The notes beneath the pieces were generated by a model, which ran no database searches, was not told where the DNA came from, and saw nothing but the letters and a program-made list of their open reading frames with translations. Below are positions 60,182 to 64,000 of a stretch of DNA of 64,000 bases, one piece after another. Positions within the stretch are counted from its first letter, which is position 1. Each line of letters starts with the position of its first letter. The position numbers and the translations under genes were made by a program. Source of the stretch: a virus; the IMG/VR virus record IMGVR_UViG_3300038454_000106, positions 1 through 64,000 of that record; one strand, written 5' to 3'.

Positions 60182-60386
60182 TCAACACGACGTTGCGCAT
60201 CTTGTGGGCTTCCGCGATGAGCATGCGAGCGCATGCGATCGCGTTGTCGATGTTGGCATCGAAGTCCTCAGCGCTCTCGCACGAGCCAGCGTTCTCGAGA
60301 TGCTCGTTGAGGTCGTCGGCCAGTTTCTCCAAGTCACCGACGAGCGCCTGTCGCTCTTCGAGGTTCTTGCCTGTCGTCTTGCTCAC
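60165..60386 (-). CDS. Small helical protein, 73 residues
   Basis: GTG overlapping the upstream stop. MSKTTGKNLEERQALVGDLE, then ADDLNEHLENAGSCESAEDF and NIDNAIACARMLIAEAHKMR; coiled-coil type. May be the N-terminal part of a frameshift product with the 59999 frame. Confidence 0.7.
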   Translation of the reverse strand: MSKTTGKNLEERQALVGDLEKLADDLNEHLENAGSCESAEDFDANIDNAIACARMLIAEAHKMRNVVLKESGT

Positions 60387-60478
60387 GGCTTGTCTCCGAG
60401 CTTGCCAACGTCCTTGACGCAGCCCTTGTCGAGGATCTTGAACTTCCGACCGGAGTAGGTACGAACGCGCGTTGCCAT
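60383..60478 (-). CDS. 31-residue basic peptide
   Basis: ATG at 60478, 2 bases after the upstream stop. MATRVRTYSGRKFKILDKGC, then VKDVGKLGDKP. Its TGA overlaps the next GTG, and the coupling on both sides supports it as a real small gene. Confidence 0.55.
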   Translation of the reverse strand: MATRVRTYSGRKFKILDKGCVKDVGKLGDKP

Positions 60479-60480
60479 GG

Positions 60481-60876
60481 CTACATGTCCTCGTCGCGCT
60501 CGCTCTGCGCGGTGAAGAGGGCGCGTTGTGCCTCGACGTCCAGCGCGCGCACAAAGCCGGCGTTGACGCCACCGAGCTTGGCGACGATCTCGCCGCCGTT
60601 CTGTCGCCAGAGGTCACAGAGGAACACAGCCGCGTGCGACGGCTCGCTCGTCATCGCCGGCTCCTCGGTGACCGCCATACGGACAGGGACATGCAGCCTG
60701 TGAGTGGCCACGTCGAGCACCAGCGGCCGCCGGTAGTCGAGCCAGAGTGCCTCCGTGTAGTGGTCCGGTGCACCGCCGGTGTTGTTGGCGATCACGATGC
60801 GGCTGTTGTCGCTGGCGTTGGTGTGGCGGTAGTACCGGAAACCGCGACGCGTCTGACGGATCAGGTTCCAGGTCAT
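60481..60876 (-). CDS. Hypothetical 131-residue protein
   Basis: MTWNLIRQTRRGFRYYRHTN, then IVIANNTGGAPDHYTEALWL and a C-terminal helical part (AKLGGVNAGFVRALDVEAQR). ATGA overlap with the upstream gene. No family recognised. Confidence 0.7.
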   Translation of the reverse strand: MTWNLIRQTRRGFRYYRHTNASDNSRIVIANNTGGAPDHYTEALWLDYRRPLVLDVATHRLHVPVRMAVTEEPAMTSEPSHAAVFLCDLWRQNGGEIVAKLGGVNAGFVRALDVEAQRALFTAQSERDEDM

Positions 60877-61160
60877 AGCAGCTCTCCTTGCATCGCCTCG
60901 GTGCCGGCGTCCGTGAGGAAGGCGATCGGCCTTCCGTGTTTGCGCTCGAGAACCACGAGACCGCGGTGCACGAGATCATCCGCGGTGCGCCGCCACTCGA
61001 CGGCCGCCGTGGCGTCCGCGTGCGTGCCGCCGCGTGGCGACGCGTGACCACCGGTGCGGCGCACACACCACTTGAGGAACAGCCGCAGCACGAGATCCTC
61101 GTGCCTCGTGAGCACGGTGTAGGGTCGCAGCTTGCGCGCGGCCTTCTGGCGCTTCGTCAC
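60873..61160 (-). CDS. Hypothetical 95-residue protein, possible winged helix
   Basis: GTG overlapping the upstream stop. HEDLVLRLFLKWCVRRTGGH, EWRRTADDLVHRGLVVLERK and GRPIAFLTDAGTEAM resemble a winged helix with its wing. DNA-binding is inferred. Confidence 0.65.
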   Translation of the reverse strand: MTKRQKAARKLRPYTVLTRHEDLVLRLFLKWCVRRTGGHASPRGGTHADATAAVEWRRTADDLVHRGLVVLERKHGRPIAFLTDAGTEAMQGELL

Positions 61161-61411
61161 GACACCATCTCCACGAAGTTGCGCCAGCAGCCATCGGGCG
61201 CGAACCCGCTCGCTCCGTTCGTGACGTCGTAGAACAAGCCCCCGCTGCGGCCGCTGTGCGTCGCGGAGAACACCGGCGTACGGACCCACACGAGCCCGTG
61301 CGTGTCGGGATGCTGCTCCAGCTCGATGCATCCGGGGGCGCGTGCCACGCCAGCGTGCTCCAGCAACTCGACCGTAGCGTGGCCGTAGATCATGCGAGGA
61401 CGAGCCGTCAC
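61157..61411 (-). CDS. Hypothetical 84-residue protein
   Basis: GTG at 61411 overlapping the TGA of the 61408 frame. IYGHATVELLEHAGVARAPG, VWVRTPVFSATHSGRSGGLF, PDGCWRNFVEM. It is in the same frame as the start of the 61675 gene, so a run-through protein is also possible. No family recognised. Confidence 0.65.
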   Translation of the reverse strand: MTARPRMIYGHATVELLEHAGVARAPGCIELEQHPDTHGLVWVRTPVFSATHSGRSGGLFYDVTNGASGFAPDGCWRNFVEMVS

Positions 61412-61675
61412 GACGACACCCCCATCACGTACTGAGCCGCGCGCCATGCAGCGTGGTTGAGCTGCCGCTGCCAGGCACCCGCGGTCGGCGACCAGCGAAA
61501 GCCGTAGCTCTTGAGCTTCGTGCGCATCGCGCGTCGCGGTGCGCTCGGCCGCTTGCGCGCGGGCCTCGGCGCGGTCGGCGGCGCGCAGCTTGCGCTCACG
61601 CTTGCGCTCTTGCTTGGCCTCGTACGCGTCGATCCGCGCGGCGAGGGGTTTCTCTTCGGACTCGGACTCGGACAT
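61408..61675 (-). CDS. GFRWSP-motif protein split over two frames
   Basis: From the ATG at 61675 the first ~50 residues are an acidic/Arg coiled coil (RIDAYEAKQERKRERKLRAA). The conserved end, LKSYGFRWSPTAGAWQRQLN and HAAWRAAQYV, lies in another frame (its own ATG at 61527, stop at 61408). The GFRWSP-x-x-x-AWQRQL motif is common at the C-termini of DUF3560-type and antirestriction-like plasmid or phage proteins after just such a helix. A frameshift, programmed or erroneous, is likely near 61530. Confidence 0.6.
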
Positions 61676-61682
61676 CGGCAAG

Positions 61683-61708
61683 CCTTTCTCGTCCCCAACG
61701 CAGGGACG
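61683..61708 (-). promoter_or_regulatory. Leader hairpin 6
   Basis: Arms CGTCCC / GGGACG, loop TGCGTTG, then AGAAAGG and 7 bases to the ATG at 61675. Confidence 0.75.
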
Positions 61709-61750
61709 TCTGTGGAACGACCGGAACCTAGCTCTAGTCGTCCCTGGCGG

Positions 61751-62761
61751 TCAATCCTCGTAGCGGTATCGGGCGAGGATGCCACCGTAGATCGCGTAGA
61801 TCGCGAACCCGTCGGGCTCGACGCGGATCTGTGATGCCTCCGGAAAGTCGAGGTAGGACAGCGCACCCTTGCCGCCCTTCTCCTCGAGGTCGGGGCCCGA
61901 GAACGCCACGTGCACGGAGGTCACGCTCGCCACCACGCGCACGAGGTCGCACGGGCCGCGGCCGTTCTGAACGAGCCGGAGCTTGGTGCCGACCGGGATC
62001 CGCTTGAGGCTCGCCAGCGACGTGACGAGGTACGCGGGCGCGCGATCGTCGCTGGCTTTCTTCGTGGCGCCGCACGACGCGCCGTTGCCGTCCCGATGGT
62101 TGTAGCTCACGACCTCGACGTGGACGTGGCACTGCTCGTTTACCGGAGGGCGTTTGTCGGTGAGCAGGCATAGCACACGCTCGATCAGCGCGGCCGGTGC
62201 GCCAAGCTTGAGCATGGCCTGGTCTTCCGTCACGGCCAACTTGGCCGTCCACGCGTGGTCGCCCGTCGAGCCCTCGCCGTCGATCTGGAGATAGCTCGGA
62301 TCTTTGCCATGGTGCGCGGTGCCAAGAAGCGTCGCGAGGCGCTTGGCGGTCACTAGCGTATTGGCGCGCAACGTCTCACGCTCGGACAGCGCGGAGACGC
62401 ACGCCTCGTACACGCGGAGATAGTCGGGAAGGAATCGAGCCTTGATGTCGGCCGCGATACGGCGACCGCCCTTATCGACCGAGGCATTGATGGCAGGCGG
62501 AGTCTCGTCGACGCCGTAGTCACGCGGCAGAGTGACGCCACGCGCCGAACGCGCCGGATCCTGCGGGTACGTGCCGCGCACGGCAACACGACGCTCGCGC
62601 ACGAGGATCTCGAACCAAAGCGCCGCTCCGTCGCCACGCTTGATGTCGAAGGTGAACGGGTAATCGCTGGTCTCGAGTCGCCAGCCGAGCGCAGTGGCGA
62701 TCTCCTGTGCGAGTTCCATCGCGAACGTGGACGTGATCTCGGGCTTGTCAGAATCAGACAT
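61751..62761 (-). CDS. Hypothetical 336-residue protein
   Basis: Start MSDSDKPEITS fixed by leader hairpin 7. FAMELAQEIATALGWRLETS, FEILVRERRVAVRGTYPQDP, a central helical part (RANTLVTAKRLATLLGTAHH) and a C-terminal beta domain (VGTKLRLVQNGRGPCDLVRV). No domain recognised. Confidence 0.75.
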   Translation of the reverse strand: MSDSDKPEITSTFAMELAQEIATALGWRLETSDYPFTFDIKRGDGAALWFEILVRERRVAVRGTYPQDPARSARGVTLPRDYGVDETPPAINASVDKGGRRIAADIKARFLPDYLRVYEACVSALSERETLRANTLVTAKRLATLLGTAHHGKDPSYLQIDGEGSTGDHAWTAKLAVTEDQAMLKLGAPAALIERVLCLLTDKRPPVNEQCHVHVEVVSYNHRDGNGASCGATKKASDDRAPAYLVTSLASLKRIPVGTKLRLVQNGRGPCDLVRVVASVTSVHVAFSGPDLEEKGGKGALSYLDFPEASQIRVEPDGFAIYAIYGGILARYRYED

Positions 62762-62770
62762 CGGACGTTT

Positions 62771-62795
62771 CTTTCTCGTCCCCAAGACAGGGACG
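62771..62795 (-). promoter_or_regulatory. Leader hairpin 7
   Basis: Arms CGTCCC / GGGACG, loop TGTCTTG, then AGAAAG before the ATG at 62761. Confidence 0.75.
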
Positions 62796-62830
62796 CGGTG
62801 TGTGTTGGTTGAGACGACTATCGAACGCTG

Positions 62831-63007
62831 CTATTCATTGGGCATCAACGCGAGCGCGGCACGCTTGGCGTCGAGAGCTTGCTTCACCTCCTTGGCGTAG
62901 TCGCCGAGCCCGTCGCGCTCGGCACAGCGGAGGTCCGTCTCATGGTCGGCGATCTCCGCTTCGAGCAGGGCGCGAGCCGTATAGCGCATGCGAGGCGTGT
63001 AGGCCAT
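62831..63007 (-). CDS. Small helical protein, 58 residues
   Basis: ATG at 63007, 2 bases after the upstream stop. RYTARALLEAEIADHETDLR and KEVKQALDAKRAALALMPNE; a helical hairpin. No family recognised. Confidence 0.65.
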   Translation of the reverse strand: MAYTPRMRYTARALLEAEIADHETDLRCAERDGLGDYAKEVKQALDAKRAALALMPNE

Positions 63008-63009
63008 GA

Positions 63010-63270
63010 CTAGGACTCCGGGGCGCCCTTGATCACAGCGCCCTTGCCGAAGTGGTCGACGAGCGCAAAGCCGGCCCAGATCTTCGCGTCGTCGTTCCAC
63101 ACGGCGACGACGGCGGCGAAGCCACGCATGGCATAGGCCCGATGGTGCGAGTAGATCTCGGTGAGCATCACGTCGGGAACGTAGACGGTGACGGGCGCCG
63201 CTGGCGGGTCGGCGTCGCCGATGTACGCGGCCACGAGCGGAACGTGGACGCGAGCCTTGGGCCTCCGCAT
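63010..63270 (-). CDS. Hypothetical 86-residue protein
   Basis: VHVPLVAAYIGDADPPAAPV, LTEIYSHHRAYAMRGFAAVV. ATG one base after the upstream TGA. No family recognised. Confidence 0.65.
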   Translation of the reverse strand: MRRPKARVHVPLVAAYIGDADPPAAPVTVYVPDVMLTEIYSHHRAYAMRGFAAVVAVWNDDAKIWAGFALVDHFGKGAVIKGAPES

Positions 63271-63271
63271 G

Positions 63272-63862
63272 TCAGCCCTCCTCCGTCGACGAGCGCCACG
63301 GCTCCCACGTGTGGATCGCCGGCCCGGGAACGTGCTCCGACACCATGCGCATCACAGCGACCTCACCGTGACCAGCGAGGCACCCGGTGCACGTCCGCAC
63401 CGCGCCCGCGTTCGTGGTCCACTCCCTGATCTCGTCGTGCTTGCGCTCGGTGCGGCACGCGTCGCAGCGGAGCCAGTACAAGCGATGCGCATGCTCAATC
63501 GCAGCGGCCTCGGCCTCTGCCGAGGTGTCGTAGCCCATCGCAGTGCAGCTGAGGCTGAGTCGGATCCGTTCTTCGGGATCGCCGTCGCCGTCGCCGGGAC
63601 CGATACGGAGCATCGCGTACTCCCACCCGCTCGCGTGCGGCAGGATGATCGCCGTGCCGAATGCCTCGCCACGCACAAGGCGGGTGCGATCGAGCCCCGC
63701 CGCGAGATTGACCAGGATGCGAGCCACGCTGGCGACGGCCTCGGCCTCGGTCGCGCCGGTGCCCTCGACGGCTCCCACAACGGCGCACCAGTGGAGGATG
63801 CGACCACGAGGATCCTTGACGTTGAACGTGCGGACGGGAACGCGAGCATTCTTGTCAGCCAT
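63272..63862 (-). CDS. Hypothetical protein with C-terminal zinc ribb
   Basis: 196 residues after leader hairpin 8. TFNVKDPRGRILHWCAVVGA, a helical middle (EAVASVARILVNLAAGLDRT), and LRCDACRTERKH ... VRTCTGCLAGHG, a CxxC/CxxC zinc ribbon. First gene of a three-gene coupled unit ending at 62831. No family recognised. Confidence 0.75.
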   Translation of the reverse strand: MADKNARVPVRTFNVKDPRGRILHWCAVVGAVEGTGATEAEAVASVARILVNLAAGLDRTRLVRGEAFGTAIILPHASGWEYAMLRIGPGDGDGDPEERIRLSLSCTAMGYDTSAEAEAAAIEHAHRLYWLRCDACRTERKHDEIREWTTNAGAVRTCTGCLAGHGEVAVMRMVSEHVPGPAIHTWEPWRSSTEEG

Positions 63863-63871
63863 GGGAGCGAG

Positions 63872-63897
63872 CCTTTCTAGTCCCCAAGATAGGGACG
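63872..63897 (-). promoter_or_regulatory. Leader hairpin 8
   Basis: Arms CGTCCC / GGGACT (outer pair lost, 5 bp remain), loop TATCTTG, then AGAAAGG and 9 bases to the ATG at 63862. Confidence 0.7.
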
Positions 63898-63918
63898 CGG
63901 TGTGTTGGTGGAAGGAAG

Positions 63919-63944
63919 GGGGCCCGCCACCGTGGGCGGGCCCC
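63919..63944. terminator. Strong GC hairpin after the partial gene
   Basis: Perfect 10-bp stem GGGGCCCGCC / GGCGGGCCCC with a 6-base loop, 10 bases downstream of the stop of the edge gene. On the minus strand it is followed by CCTTCCTTCC rather than a T-run. Most likely a terminator separating that gene from leader 8. Confidence 0.6.
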
Positions 63945-63954
63945 GGAGGGCGAG

Positions 63955-64000
63955 CTAGGCGGACTGAGCCGCGCTGGTGCCGGGATAGGCGGGGTAGAGC
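63955..64000 (-). CDS. 3' end of a gene leaving the window
   Basis: Open minus-strand frame ending LYPAYPGTSAAQSA then TAG. Only the last 14 codons are visible. Followed directly by a strong hairpin, as expected for a gene end. Product not identifiable. Confidence 0.5.
   Translation of the reverse strand, partial: LYPAYPGTSAAQSA

Noticed and set aside
55993-63897. Leader hairpins read as Rho-independent terminators
   Set aside because: No T-run follows any of them on either strand, and each is followed at short distance by AGAAAGG and a start codon.
1-64000. Terminase, portal, major capsid, tail tube, lysin or ParA genes
   Set aside because: Looked for characteristic motifs among all large frames and found none; they are either outside the window or too diverged to see by eye.

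Overview
The window is a gene-dense, high-GC (roughly 60-65%) stretch of a bacterial accessory element, most likely a phage or phage-plasmid (or an integrated relative), rather than ordinary chromosome. Many genes overlap by ATGA or GTGA, most products are short and unrecognised, and there are phage-type replication and receptor-spike genes, two unrelated site-specific recombinases, a ParB-like protein and several repeat arrays. The host looks Gram-negative and is plausibly a myxobacterium (Myxococcota). The grounds are three short lipoproteins with a lipobox, a DUF4157 (HEAAH) protein, Cys-rich secreted proteins and a kinase gene fragment of PknB type. This is an inference from style, not proof. 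No terminase, portal, major capsid protein or tail tube is recognisable here.

Layout. 0-8.6 kb: small membrane proteins, a 722-residue coiled-coil protein, a short plus-strand operon that includes a nucleoside-deoxyribosyltransferase-like (DUF4406-type) protein and a Tad2/DUF2829-like protein, a degenerate ~37-bp repeat array, an AP2-like DNA-binding protein and a dual-specificity phosphatase. 8.7-11.8 kb: Pro-rich tail-anchored proteins and a second repeat array. 11.8-19 kb: replication and recombination genes (AAA/SF3-like ATPase, SNF2-like helicase, RecB/Cas4-like nuclease, Sak4-like ATPase, DUF669-like ssDNA-binding protein). 19.4-26.7 kb: envelope and receptor module (peptidoglycan-binding-like tail-anchored protein, two paralogous beta-helix spikes, tail-anchored SGNH esterase). 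26.9-28 kb: a complete acyl-CoA dehydrogenase, foreign in this setting. 28.5-44.5 kb: long minus-strand operons of small proteins with paralogous families, a 1270-residue DUF4157 polymorphic-toxin-like protein followed by a small membrane protein, a permuted NlpC/P60 protein, lipoproteins, a large serine recombinase and an XRE regulator. 45-47.8 kb: a coupled ParB-like / acidic protein / tyrosine recombinase operon. 47.7-53.9 kb: regulators and two transposase-like proteins. 53.9-54.4 kb: a 390-bp chimeric insert with two host-like gene fragments between 30-bp direct repeats. 54.4-64 kb: a minus-strand run of small genes in which eight leaders share the same hairpin directly upstream of an AGAAAGG ribosome-binding site.

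Working together. The replication genes supply melting, unwinding, ssDNA binding and recombination. The ParB-like protein with the tyrosine recombinase fits partition and multimer resolution. The spikes, SGNH esterase and peptidoglycan-binding-like protein fit binding and processing of the host envelope. The most unusual signals are the covarying leader-hairpin family (56-64 kb), the two AGCGAGCC repeat arrays, the recurring C-terminal membrane anchors, the DUF4157 protein with its neighbour, and several reading-frame switches.
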